Part shown: positions 15,719-23,164 of the stretch, piece after piece
How the letters are laid out: every line of letters starts with the position of its first letter
Position numbering within the stretch: position 1 is the first letter of the stretch
Origin: Bacteroidales bacterium
Lineage (GTDB): Bacteria; Bacteroidota; Bacteroidia; Bacteroidales; Lentimicrobiaceae
Reading direction: 5' to 3'
Length of the DNA stretch: 40,134 nt
Assembly (NCBI GenBank): GCA_022837485.1
Contig: JALHHH010000015.1
Span: 18,220 to 58,353, forward strand
The notes under the pieces: generated by a model
The model's database searches: none
What the model was told of the DNA's origin: nothing
The model's input: the letters and a program-made list of their open reading frames with translations, nothing else
Position numbers and translations under genes: made by a program

Positions 15719-17215
15719 TTAATTTGTACAATCTTCCCATTTAACATTTCGCATGTCTCCGGACTTCTCAAACTCGAGATGCATTTTAAAAGCCGATGAG
15801 AGCGTACACGGTGTGTGCGTATCTCCGGCCAGATGCGCATAATCCCACAGGATCTCCTTATAATCGGGGTGCACGCAATTTTCGATAATTGCCTCCATCT
15901 TTGCCTTCGGCGATTTTGAGCGCAGATCGGCAATACCCTGTTCAGTAATAATCACCTGAACCGAATGCTCACTATGGTCGGTATGCGAAACCATAGGCAC
16001 AAAAGCACTGATCTTGCCACCTTTAGCGACCGAGGGACAACTAAAAATGGAAATATAGGCATTGCGTGTAAAATCGCCGGATCCGCCTATGCCGTTCATC
16101 ATCTTTCTGCCCATCACGTTAGTACTGTTCACATTACCAAAGAGATCGACTTCCAGTGCTGTATTCATGGAAATAATACCCAGTCTGCGGGCTACTTCCG
16201 GGCTGTTGGATATTTCCTGCGGACGGAGTACGATGCGTTTATGAAAAAAATCAAGGTTGTCGTAGATATGCTTCAGTATATCGGGAGAAACGGTGAGTGA
16301 GCATCCGCTGGCAAAGGTTATCCTTCCTGCTTCCATAAGGTCAATTACACTGTCCTGTATTACTTCTGTATACATTTCAAAGTCTGGAATACCCTTGTGT
16401 TCACCCAGTGCTGCCAGAACGGCGTTGGCGATGTTTCCCACTCCCGACTGCAGCGGCAGGAAAGAGGAAGGTATCCGGCCTTTTTTCAGTTCCGATGAAA
16501 GGAATCCGGCAACGTTTTGCCCGATTCTGTTGGTTACTTCATCCGTAGCAGCAAATCCTCCGACTTCATCGGGTTTGTTTGTGAGAACCACGCCGGCAAT
16601 TTTCTCCGGATTCACCCGGATTATCTCGATTCCGGCACGATCGGAGGGTTTGTAGATCGGAACCTCACGGCGATGCGGCGGATCGGCAACCACCATCAGG
16701 TCGTGCATGCCGCGCAGCCGACCGGGATGGTATGAATTCAATTCAATCAGAATCCGGTCGGCATACTGACATATGGTGGGTGAAATGCCCACTCCTGTAG
16801 TCAGAACGATTTCACCTTTTTCGGTGACATCGCAGGCTTCGATAATGCCCCAGTTGATTTTGCCAAGGAAACCGTAACGAATATTCTGTCCCACAGTCGA
16901 AAGGTGTGAATCAAAATAATCGGCTTTGCCAGCATTGATAAGGTTGCGAAGGTCGGCATTCGACTGGTAAGGGGTGCGAAACTTAACCGCTTCGGCTCTT
17001 GCCAGCGAACCATCGAGCGAATCACCGGTGGAGGCGCCCGTTATCACTCCTATTTTAAAAGGATTTCCGCTGGCATGCTCTGCCTTTGCCTTTTCTCCGA
17101 TTGCCACCGGTATTGCTTTTACCGATCCTGCAGGGGTAAATCCGCTAAAACCTACTACATCATCGTGACGGATGTATGAGGCAGCTTCTTCTGCCGTAAT
17201 AAATCTTAATGCCAT
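15719..17215 (-). CDS. Acetyl-CoA hydrolase/succinate:acetate CoA-transferase family protein
   Basis: Class I CoA-transferase of 498 residues. By family it moves CoA between acetate (or propionate) and succinate in fermentation or acetate resistance. The catalytic Glu284 is in YTEVIQDSV, matching the glutamate of AarC-type enzymes. Other hallmarks are GFSGFTPAGSVKAIP near residue 22, GASTGDSLDG, LPLQSGVGNIANAVL, NGIGGSGDFTRNA and ITEQGIADLR. I chose the ATG at 17215 (MALRFIT). The in-frame GTG at 17242 would add nine residues with no domain support. It is divergent from the YhdH-type reductase, with a TACATTTG box upstream. Acetate versus propionate as substrate cannot be told from sequence. 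Confidence 0.92.
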   Translation of the reverse strand: MALRFITAEEAASYIRHDDVVGFSGFTPAGSVKAIPVAIGEKAKAEHASGNPFKIGVITGASTGDSLDGSLARAEAVKFRTPYQSNADLRNLINAGKADYFDSHLSTVGQNIRYGFLGKINWGIIEACDVTEKGEIVLTTGVGISPTICQYADRILIELNSYHPGRLRGMHDLMVVADPPHRREVPIYKPSDRAGIEIIRVNPEKIAGVVLTNKPDEVGGFAATDEVTNRIGQNVAGFLSSELKKGRIPSSFLPLQSGVGNIANAVLAALGEHKGIPDFEMYTEVIQDSVIDLMEAGRITFASGCSLTVSPDILKHIYDNLDFFHKRIVLRPQEISNSPEVARRLGIISMNTALEVDLFGNVNSTNVMGRKMMNGIGGSGDFTRNAYISIFSCPSVAKGGKISAFVPMVSHTDHSEHSVQVIITEQGIADLRSKSPKAKMEAIIENCVHPDYKEILWDYAHLAGDTHTPCTLSSAFKMHLEFEKSGDMRNVKWEDCTN

Positions 17216-17310
17216 ATCTGAGTTATTTTTATAAATCAGCACAAAATACCGGACGCATGGTTTATAATGGATAGAATAAAATACTCCATCTTTGCACCCG
17301 GATTTCGTGG

Positions 17311-17318
17311 CAAATGTA
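17311..17318 (-). promoter_or_regulatory. Bacteroidota -7 box (TACATTTG, minus) for the CoA-transferase
   Basis: CAAATGTA on the plus strand reads TACATTTG on the minus strand, about 95 bp upstream of the CoA-transferase ATG. It is only 6 bp from the oppositely oriented box at 17325. Confidence 0.45.
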
Positions 17319-17324
17319 TAAATT

Positions 17325-17332
17325 TAAATTTG
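17325..17332 (+). promoter_or_regulatory. Bacteroidota -7 box (TAAATTTG) for the YhdH-type reductase
   Basis: TAAATTTG matches TAnnTTTG and lies 58 bp before the ATG at 17391. With the box at 17311-17318 it forms a compact divergent promoter. Confidence 0.45.
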
Positions 17333-17390
17333 GCATTTGTGCGAAAGCATAACACATCTATTAATCTACATTATTGTATATCACATTATT

Positions 17391-18410
17391 ATGAAACAGT
17401 CCGGAATAAACAGAAGCGAAACTTTTGAGGCCCTTATTGTTGAGCAGGACGAACATGGCAGATTCGTTTCCCGTATCGGCAGGAGGCGTTTTGATGAATT
17501 ACCGGAACACGGACTGCTGATTAAGGTAAACTATTCCGGCCTTAACTACAAGGATGCTCTTTCGGCATCCGGACACAAGGGCATAACCCGGAAATATCCG
17601 CATACACCCGGAATTGATGCTGCCGGAGTTGTTGTACATTCCGACACCGACCGTTTCCGCAATGGAGATGAAGTTATTGTTACCGGATACGACCTGGGTA
17701 TGAATACCAGCGGAGGGTTTGCCACTTACATCTGCGTTCCTCCTGATTGGACCGTCAGGAAACCGGATAATCTGACTCTGCTGGAATGCATGTCAATAGG
17801 CACCTCCGGTTTTACGGCTGCCAGTGCCATCTATGAATTTATAAAACATGGTACGAACCCCTGTGAAAGCAAGGTTCTTGTCAGCGGAGCCAGCGGTGCT
17901 GTCGGCTCCATGGCCGTTGCCATGCTCTCGAAAGCCGGATACAAGGTAACTGCATCCACAGGAAAACCAGAGGCTACTGAATTTCTACGCCGCATCGGCG
18001 CTTCTGAGATCATTGGAAGAGAAGATCTTAACGACACATCGGGAAAGGGTCTGCTGCCGGTGCGATGGCATGCCGCCCTCGACACGGTAGGTGGAAATAC
18101 GCTTTCAACCGTACTGCTCTCTACTGCCGAACACGGTATAGTTGCTAATTGCGGAATGATTGCCTCATCAAAACTGGAAGTACCTGTTTTTCCGTTTATC
18201 CTCCGGGCTGTAAGGCTGATTGGCATCGCTGCTGCTGAAACGCCCATGGAAAGGCGACTCGAATTATGGAACCTTATTTCAAATACCCTTAAACCCGATT
18301 GCCTTGACGAAATGATCAGAATAGTACCTCTGCACGATGTTCCTTCTGCCCTCAGCGCAATGATCAATGGAAGTCTGCAAGGCAAAGTTGTAATCAAAAT
18401 ATCTGCCTGA
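17391..18410 (+). CDS. YhdH/AcuI-family NADPH-dependent oxidoreductase
   Basis: A zinc-independent MDR-family reductase of 339 residues; characterised members (AcuI, YhdH) reduce acryloyl-CoA to propionyl-CoA. Motifs are VNYSGLNYKDALSASGHKGI near residue 45, the conserved TPGIDAAGVV, VIVTGYDLGMNTSGGFA, IGTSGFTAA, and the nucleotide-binding loop VSGASGAVGSMAVAML. The start at 17391 (MKQSG) gives the usual N-terminus; an in-frame upstream GTG at 17337 overlaps promoter-like sequence. It is divergent from a CoA-transferase, which would fit acyl-CoA metabolism, but a direct functional link is only inferred. Confidence 0.88.
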   Translation: MKQSGINRSETFEALIVEQDEHGRFVSRIGRRRFDELPEHGLLIKVNYSGLNYKDALSASGHKGITRKYPHTPGIDAAGVVVHSDTDRFRNGDEVIVTGYDLGMNTSGGFATYICVPPDWTVRKPDNLTLLECMSIGTSGFTAASAIYEFIKHGTNPCESKVLVSGASGAVGSMAVAMLSKAGYKVTASTGKPEATEFLRRIGASEIIGREDLNDTSGKGLLPVRWHAALDTVGGNTLSTVLLSTAEHGIVANCGMIASSKLEVPVFPFILRAVRLIGIAAAETPMERRLELWNLISNTLKPDCLDEMIRIVPLHDVPSALSAMINGSLQGKVVIKISA

Positions 18411-18540
18411 TGTTAATTTATTTTACATTAACGACCTTTTATACTTATGACTATTCACTTGTATATCAATATATTAAAGCTTAATTACTTTTTAAAATTA
18501 ATTATTTATCACCACAAGTCAATATATTTACTTTAATTTA

Positions 18541-18548
18541 TAATTTTG
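18541..18548 (+). promoter_or_regulatory. Bacteroidota -7 box (TAATTTTG)
   Basis: The box lies in an A/T-rich stretch (18411-18556) that has no other coding signal. It is 8 bp before the ATG at 18557. That spacing favours the second ATG at 18587 as the true start. Confidence 0.5.
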
Positions 18549-18556
18549 CAAGCTGA

Positions 18557-19005
18557 ATGTTAGAGCAACCTATGCCCGGGACTATCATGAAACTGGAATA
18601 TCTTAGCAACTACCGTCTACTAATCAGCAAGCAGGTAACCTCACAAACCGAGTCGTATACCTCACAGATTCCTTTATTTTTTAATTTACTACGGAGCGCT
18701 GAATCCTGCGGAGCCGAGAACATCGTAATGTCGATTCCCTCTCTTAGTACGCCGCACATGGAAAAACTGAACACCTGGTTTTTAATTACATATATCCGCA
18801 GTTCAACCAATTAGGCGTCAGGCGCATGGCAATTATTTCGAATGAGCCGGCAGCGATTCCAGCGCTAAAATATACTGCACATCCAGTGGCAACAGAACTC
18901 AGGCTTTTTCGTTCTGTACCGGAAGCAATGGCATGGATTACCGGTATCAGCAATACTCTTTCCGAAGAAAGGAGACTCTTGCCTGTCAATGCCGGTGAAC
19001 TGTAA
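18557..19005 (+). pseudogene. Small STAS/SpoIIAA-like Bacteroidota protein, frameshifted in a T run
   Basis: Two frames together make one coherent protein of about 140-150 residues. Frame one gives the N-terminus (MKLEYLSNYRLLISKQ, with ATG at 18587 or 18557) through MEKLNTWF. After the T5 run at 18779-18783 the coding signal passes to another frame: FNYIYPQFNQLGVRRMAII, ISNEPAAIPALKYT, then LRLFRSVPEAMAWITG, ending at TAA 19003-19005. One additional T would restore the reading frame. The pattern (a ...LGVRRMAIIS... core followed by an ALxWL-like end) resembles short STAS-like proteins common in Bacteroidota; that assignment is tentative. A -7 box precedes it, so it is or was expressed. Its stop abuts that of the convergent transporter. 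Confidence 0.65.
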
Positions 19006-20013
19006 TCATTTTTCCACGGCTGGCTTCCGGTCAGCTGCAAAACGCTGCGACATAACCCCGGTAATGGCCAGCTGCATGGCATGATAAAGCAGTACCGGCA
19101 ACAGCATCACCCCTCCCGAAGCTGCACCGTTAAACAGAACACGAGCCATCACACTACCGTGCATCAGCGATTTGGTTGATCCGCAGAATAAAGCCGTAAT
19201 CAGGTCCTCCCCCGGCAAGCGCAGCAATCGCACAAAAGCAACAATAGCTATATTTACAAGTAAAAACAATCCCAGCAAAGCCAGTAACAACGTTAGAATC
19301 ACCTCAGGTCCGAAACCTTCGAAGCTGCCGTTATTAAACGACGAACTAAATGACGTATAGACTATTATCAGAATAACGGACTGGTCGAAATAGCGGGTAA
19401 AGTTCTTGTATCGGATGGCCGGGCCTCCCAGTCGGGAATGCAGGATAATTCCCATTACCAGCGGTATCAGAATTTGATACCCCAGCCTGGCCACAACGGG
19501 CGCAAAGCTTCCGTCACCACTCCCCGTCTCCGTTACCACTCCCATCCACAAGGGTGTAATAACAATGCCGGCCATACTCGAAACAGTTGCATTAAAGACC
19601 GCACCTGGCACATTCCCGCCAGCCAGTGATACCATAACAACCGCGGATGAAACCGTTGACGGTAATGCAGCCAGAAAGAAAACACCCAGCCACAACTCCC
19701 AATATTGTGTAGCGTCAAACATCCATCTAACCATTAATAAAAGTAAAGGAAACAACAGAAATGTAACCGACTGAATAACCAGGTGCAACCGCCAGTGACT
19801 AACGCTTTTCACCAGCTGAAAGAAACTCAGCCTTAGTCCGTAAAGAAAGAAAATCACCGAAATACCGTAATTGCCAAGCGATTTCAACGAAAATGACCCG
19901 GAAGCAAGGCCGGGTCCGGGATAAAGCCATGCCATAACGATCATCAGCAGAAGCGCAGGTGTAAACCAGTCGGGCATCGCCCTGCGAATTCTGACTGCCA
20001 GTTCCTGTTTCAT
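19006..20013 (-). CDS. Bile acid:sodium symporter-like (SBF-like) membrane transporter
   Basis: The 335 residues contain about nine or ten hydrophobic helices. The N-terminal LGNYGISVIFFLYGLRLS, followed by FFLAALPSTVSSAVVMVSLAGGN and NATVSSMAGIVITPLW, are typical of the SBF-like (PF13593) branch of the BART superfamily. These are presumed secondary transporters of organic anions; the substrate is unknown. The last helices include ALFCGSTKSLMHGSVMAR, another family signature. The start at 20013 (MKQELAVRIRRAMPDW) fits. A TATTTTTG box lies 70 bp upstream on the minus strand. Its stop touches the stop of the convergent frameshifted gene. Confidence 0.85.
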   Translation of the reverse strand: MKQELAVRIRRAMPDWFTPALLLMIVMAWLYPGPGLASGSFSLKSLGNYGISVIFFLYGLRLSFFQLVKSVSHWRLHLVIQSVTFLLFPLLLLMVRWMFDATQYWELWLGVFFLAALPSTVSSAVVMVSLAGGNVPGAVFNATVSSMAGIVITPLWMGVVTETGSGDGSFAPVVARLGYQILIPLVMGIILHSRLGGPAIRYKNFTRYFDQSVILIIVYTSFSSSFNNGSFEGFGPEVILTLLLALLGLFLLVNIAIVAFVRLLRLPGEDLITALFCGSTKSLMHGSVMARVLFNGAASGGVMLLPVLLYHAMQLAITGVMSQRFAADRKPAVEK

Positions 20014-20082
20014 TTTTTGTTTTGCTTCTGCAGATGTTGCATCCGATCCGGCTTAAAAATTTTCCGAGCCTGAAGAAGGTTT

Positions 20083-20090
20083 CAAAAATA
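20083..20090 (-). promoter_or_regulatory. Bacteroidota -7 box (TATTTTTG, minus) for the SBF-like transporter
   Basis: CAAAAATA on the plus strand reads TATTTTTG on the minus strand, 70 bp upstream of the start at 20013. Confidence 0.45.
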
Positions 20091-20237
20091 GTCAATTTGT
20101 CGCCAGGCGCACCAAAAACAAGCAGTATCCCCGAAAAAGAACGAAGCAATACGCTCAGAAATTTCAATAAAACCCGTAGGGTAACATTCGGGTAATTTTC
20201 TGCAGACCATAAACAACCTTTTATCCCGTGTAAAGTT

Positions 20238-20245
20238 TATTTTTG
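20238..20245 (+). promoter_or_regulatory. Bacteroidota -7 box (TATTTTTG) for trmD
   Basis: TATTTTTG lies 17 bp before the trmD ATG, giving a very short leader. It indicates that trmD has its own promoter and is not part of an rpsP-rimM-trmD run here. Confidence 0.55.
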
Positions 20246-20262
20246 CAAAAAAAATCCGGGCG

Positions 20263-20940
20263 ATGCGCATCGACATACTTACCATATTTCCTGCAATGTT
20301 TGAAGGTCCTTTCACGGAGTCGATCATTAAACGGGCAATAGCGCGCGGATATGCAGAGATTCACATCCACAACATCCGGGATTTCGCCGCCAACAAACAC
20401 CGAAAGGTCGACGACTACGTATTTGGCGGAAGTGCCGGAATGGTAATGATGGTGCAACCGATAGCCGACCTTATTGACAAACTGAAAGCAGAACGGATCT
20501 ACGACGAGGTAATATTTCTGACACCTGACGGGGAAATTCTGAGCCAGGGTATTGCAAACCAGCTAAGTCTGCACGGTAACATCATGCTTCTGTGCGGACA
20601 TTACAAAGGTATTGATGAGCGCTTGCGCGAACATTACATAACCAGGGAAATTTCGATAGGCGATTACGTTCTTTCCGGTGGGGAGCTGGCTGCGGCGGTA
20701 CTCACCGATAGTATCATCCGATTAATTCCAGGAGTATTGGGCGATGAAACATCGGCTCTTTCCGACTCATTTCAGGACGGCCTGCTGAGTCCGCCGGTTT
20801 ATACGCGTCCCTCCGATTACAAAGGCTGGAAGGTTCCCGACGTTCTGCTATCGGGCAACGAGAAGGAAATTAAAGACTGGAATTATCGTCAGGCACTGGA
20901 GCGAACCAGAAAAAGGCGTCCCGGACTATTGAACGGGTAA
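20263..20940 (+). CDS. trmD: tRNA (guanine-N1-)-methyltransferase
   Basis: Makes m1G37 in tRNAs with G36G37, which prevents +1 frameshifting. The 225 residues start with the typical MRIDILTIFPAMFEGPF. They contain KVDDYVFGGSAGMVMM, the trefoil-knot SAM-binding loop LLCGHYKGIDERLREHY, ISIGDYVLSGGELAA, and the C-terminal helical domain with PPVYTRP and VLLSGNEKEI. The length is slightly short of the 245-250 usual in proteobacteria but normal for this phylum. rplS, usually the next gene, is 1.7 kb away behind an opposing cstA. Confidence 0.97.
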   Translation: MRIDILTIFPAMFEGPFTESIIKRAIARGYAEIHIHNIRDFAANKHRKVDDYVFGGSAGMVMMVQPIADLIDKLKAERIYDEVIFLTPDGEILSQGIANQLSLHGNIMLLCGHYKGIDERLREHYITREISIGDYVLSGGELAAAVLTDSIIRLIPGVLGDETSALSDSFQDGLLSPPVYTRPSDYKGWKVPDVLLSGNEKEIKDWNYRQALERTRKRRPGLLNG

Positions 20941-20962
20941 GCTAAGTGAACCTCCTGGCAAA

Positions 20963-22417
20963 TCAACTGTAAATGCGATCCTGAATGGCGCCTGGTGCAA
21001 TATGCCTGGCCATTCGGGCATAGGTAAAAAACCATCCCGAAATCAGCAGAGTTACAACACAACCCGTCCAGTAGGAGATCCCGGCAGAAAGCTGAAAACC
21101 TTCGGGTGCTGCAAGTATGTAGGTCGTGATTACCGAAGTCATAAAAACGGTCGGTACCAGAGTAATCCAAAATGGTTTGTGGTCTTTGACCAGATAAACG
21201 GTAACAGCCCACAGCACTATGGTTGCAAGAGTTTGATTCGACCAGGCCATGTATCTCCATATTATTGCGAAATCGATGCGGGTAATGGCATATCCTGCAG
21301 CAAAAAGCGGAAGGGTTAACAGCAGCCGGTTTTTCACATTGCCCTGCCTAAAATTCAAAAAATCGGCAACTATCAGTCGCGCACTTCTAAAAGCGGTATC
21401 GCCGGAAGTTACAGGAGCTGCCACAACGCCCAGAAGCGCCAGGATCCCGCCGACCTTTCCCAGAAGGGATTTAGAGATTTCATTCACAACCCATGCTGCA
21501 TTCCCCTTATGAGCTGCCATTACTTCATTGAGTTCGCCAACGCCTCCGAAAAAGGCCATACCGGCAGCCGCCCATATCAGTGCAACCACTCCTTCAGCTA
21601 TCATCGCACCGTAAAACACCCTTCGGCCCATTCGTTCATTGGTAATGCACCGCGCCATCAGCGGCGATTGCGTTGAATGAAATCCGGAAATAGCTCCGCA
21701 AGCAATGGTTACGAACAACATCGGGAAAACCGGGAACTTTCCGGCATTGTTGTGCATATTGGTAAAACCGTATGGAAACACTTCCGGCACGGTAAAATCT
21801 CCCAAAAGCAGGCCGCCCAGAATACCTGCTGCCATAAAGAGCATGGAAATGCCAAAAACCGGGTATATACGTCCGATAATTTTATCGACGGGCAGCAGAG
21901 TTGCTAAAATATAATAAACAAATATAATTCCCGACCACACCGGCAGTCCGAACGACGCGAGTCCGTTAAGAATACCGGCAGGACCTACAACAAAAACTGC
22001 CCCTACCAGGACCATAAGAAGCACTGTAAAGATCCGCATAAACTGCCGGAATCCGTTTCCAAGGTACATTCCGACAATTTCCGGGATGCTTTTTCCCTGA
22101 TGTCTAACCGATAACATACCGGAGAAGAAATCGTGAACAGCACCGGCAAAGATGCATCCAAACACAATCCAGATGAAAGCAACCGGCCCCCACATTGCAC
22201 CGGCGACAGCTCCGAAGATAGGTCCAAGACCTGCGATATTCAGAAACTGGATCAAAAAAATTTTCCCCCATCCCATGGGCACATAATCCACGCCATCGTT
22301 CATGGTAATTGCCGGGGTCGGGCGGCCGGGATCTATTCCGAATAGTTTTTCAGTAATTCGTCCGTATATGAAATACCCTGCAAACAGTGCAGCAATCGAG
22401 AGCAGAAAGGAAAGCAT
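20963..22417 (-). CDS. cstA: CstA-family carbon-starvation protein (peptide/pyruvate transporter)
   Basis: A polytopic membrane protein of 484 residues with more than ten hydrophobic helices. CstA members import pyruvate or peptides when carbon is scarce. Family motifs are DGVDYVPMGWGKIFLIQFLN, IAGLGPIFGAVAGAMWGP, GAVHDFFSGMLSVRHQGKSIPE and TSGDTAFRSARLI. It is shorter than E. coli CstA (about 700), like the compact versions common in anaerobes. It is convergent with trmD (22 bp between stops) and divergent from rplS, so it separates two translation genes that usually adjoin. Confidence 0.92.
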   Translation of the reverse strand: MLSFLLSIAALFAGYFIYGRITEKLFGIDPGRPTPAITMNDGVDYVPMGWGKIFLIQFLNIAGLGPIFGAVAGAMWGPVAFIWIVFGCIFAGAVHDFFSGMLSVRHQGKSIPEIVGMYLGNGFRQFMRIFTVLLMVLVGAVFVVGPAGILNGLASFGLPVWSGIIFVYYILATLLPVDKIIGRIYPVFGISMLFMAAGILGGLLLGDFTVPEVFPYGFTNMHNNAGKFPVFPMLFVTIACGAISGFHSTQSPLMARCITNERMGRRVFYGAMIAEGVVALIWAAAGMAFFGGVGELNEVMAAHKGNAAWVVNEISKSLLGKVGGILALLGVVAAPVTSGDTAFRSARLIVADFLNFRQGNVKNRLLLTLPLFAAGYAITRIDFAIIWRYMAWSNQTLATIVLWAVTVYLVKDHKPFWITLVPTVFMTSVITTYILAAPEGFQLSAGISYWTGCVVTLLISGWFFTYARMARHIAPGAIQDRIYS

Positions 22418-22497
22418 AGCTGACCCGGAATTTTCGTTAGTCTCCGTTAGTAGGGAGTAAAATTATGACCTTTGCAGGGAAATTTTTCTCATTTTCT

Positions 22498-22530
22498 CCT
22501 GTTTTTTTTGAATTTCCGTAAAAAAACAGG
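22498..22530. other. Perfect inverted repeat with T/A arms between cstA and rplS
   Basis: CCTGTTTTTTT (22498-22508) pairs perfectly with AAAAAAACAGG (22520-22530) around an 11-nt loop. It is in the 235-bp divergent gap, upstream of the rplS -7 box. It could be a regulator site or a leader structure for cstA; its role is unknown. Confidence 0.35.
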
Positions 22531-22603
22531 CTTGGCTTATTCAAAGTCCGTCAAATCTGACAATTATTTCAAAACGGACTTGGATATTAAAAATAAAATG
22601 CCG

Positions 22604-22611
22604 TATATTTG
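22604..22611 (+). promoter_or_regulatory. Bacteroidota -7 box (TATATTTG) for rplS
   Basis: TATATTTG lies 41 bp before the rplS ATG. A TTG at 22580-22582 is in roughly the -33 position (21-bp gap). Confidence 0.6.
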
Positions 22612-22652
22612 CACTCATTTTTCAGAAAGGCAACAATTAAATACCTAAAATA

Positions 22653-23009
22653 ATGAGCAAGAACGAATTAGTGAAGTTTGTCGAGGATAACTTCGTTCAG
22701 ATGAAGGAGTTCCCGCGCTTTAAGGCCGGCGATACCGTTACCGTTCACTATAAGATCAAGGAAGGTGATAAGGAGAGGATACAGCAGTTCCAGGGCGTTG
22801 TACTGCAGCGTACAGGAAGCGGAGTTACAGAAACTTTCACCGTTCGTAAAGTATCAGGAAATACCGGTGTGGAGAGGATTTTCCCCATTGCATCGCCCTT
22901 TATCGAAAAAATCGACGTGAACAAACGCGGCGTTGTCCGCAGGGCACGTATCTTCTACCTTCGTGAACTCAAAGGTAAGAAAGCCAGAATTAAAGAAAAG
23001 AGGGTTTAA
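22653..23009 (+). CDS. rplS: Large ribosomal subunit protein bL19
   Basis: Ribosomal protein bL19, located at the 30S-50S interface. The 118 residues contain FKAGDTVTVHYKIKEGDKER, IQQFQGVVLQRTGSGVTETF, TVRKVSGNTGVERIFP and the C-terminal RRARIFYLRELKGKKARIKE, all diagnostic. It has its own -7 box and its own intrinsic terminator, so it appears to be a single-gene unit. Confidence 0.97.
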   Translation: MSKNELVKFVEDNFVQMKEFPRFKAGDTVTVHYKIKEGDKERIQQFQGVVLQRTGSGVTETFTVRKVSGNTGVERIFPIASPFIEKIDVNKRGVVRRARIFYLRELKGKKARIKEKRV

Positions 23010-23033
23010 CATTGTTTTCATAAGTGTTGAAGG

Positions 23034-23062
23034 AAAGCCTGCCGTCAAACGCAGGCTTTTTT
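23034..23062 (+). terminator. Rho-independent terminator of rplS
   Basis: A perfect 9-bp stem (AAAGCCTGC 23034-23042, GCAGGCTTT 23051-23059) encloses an 8-nt loop and ends in six T. It lies 25 bp after the rplS stop. Confidence 0.93.
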
Positions 23063-23164
23063 GCGTTGATTCCGTTCAGCCCGGTTAGATACAGTTGCCC
23101 TGCCATTCCTTTATCCGGATTTTACCAGTATCTTTATATCCTGATTCAAGCTCCTAATTTCCCT

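Noticed and set aside
17831..18397. 188-codon minus-strand frame in the YhdH-type gene
   Set aside because: It overlaps a well-supported oxidoreductase and has low-complexity Ser/Thr-rich composition.
23024..23164. N-terminal extension of the outer-membrane protein
   Set aside because: This part covers the rplS terminator, and the signal peptide starts after the Met at 23165.
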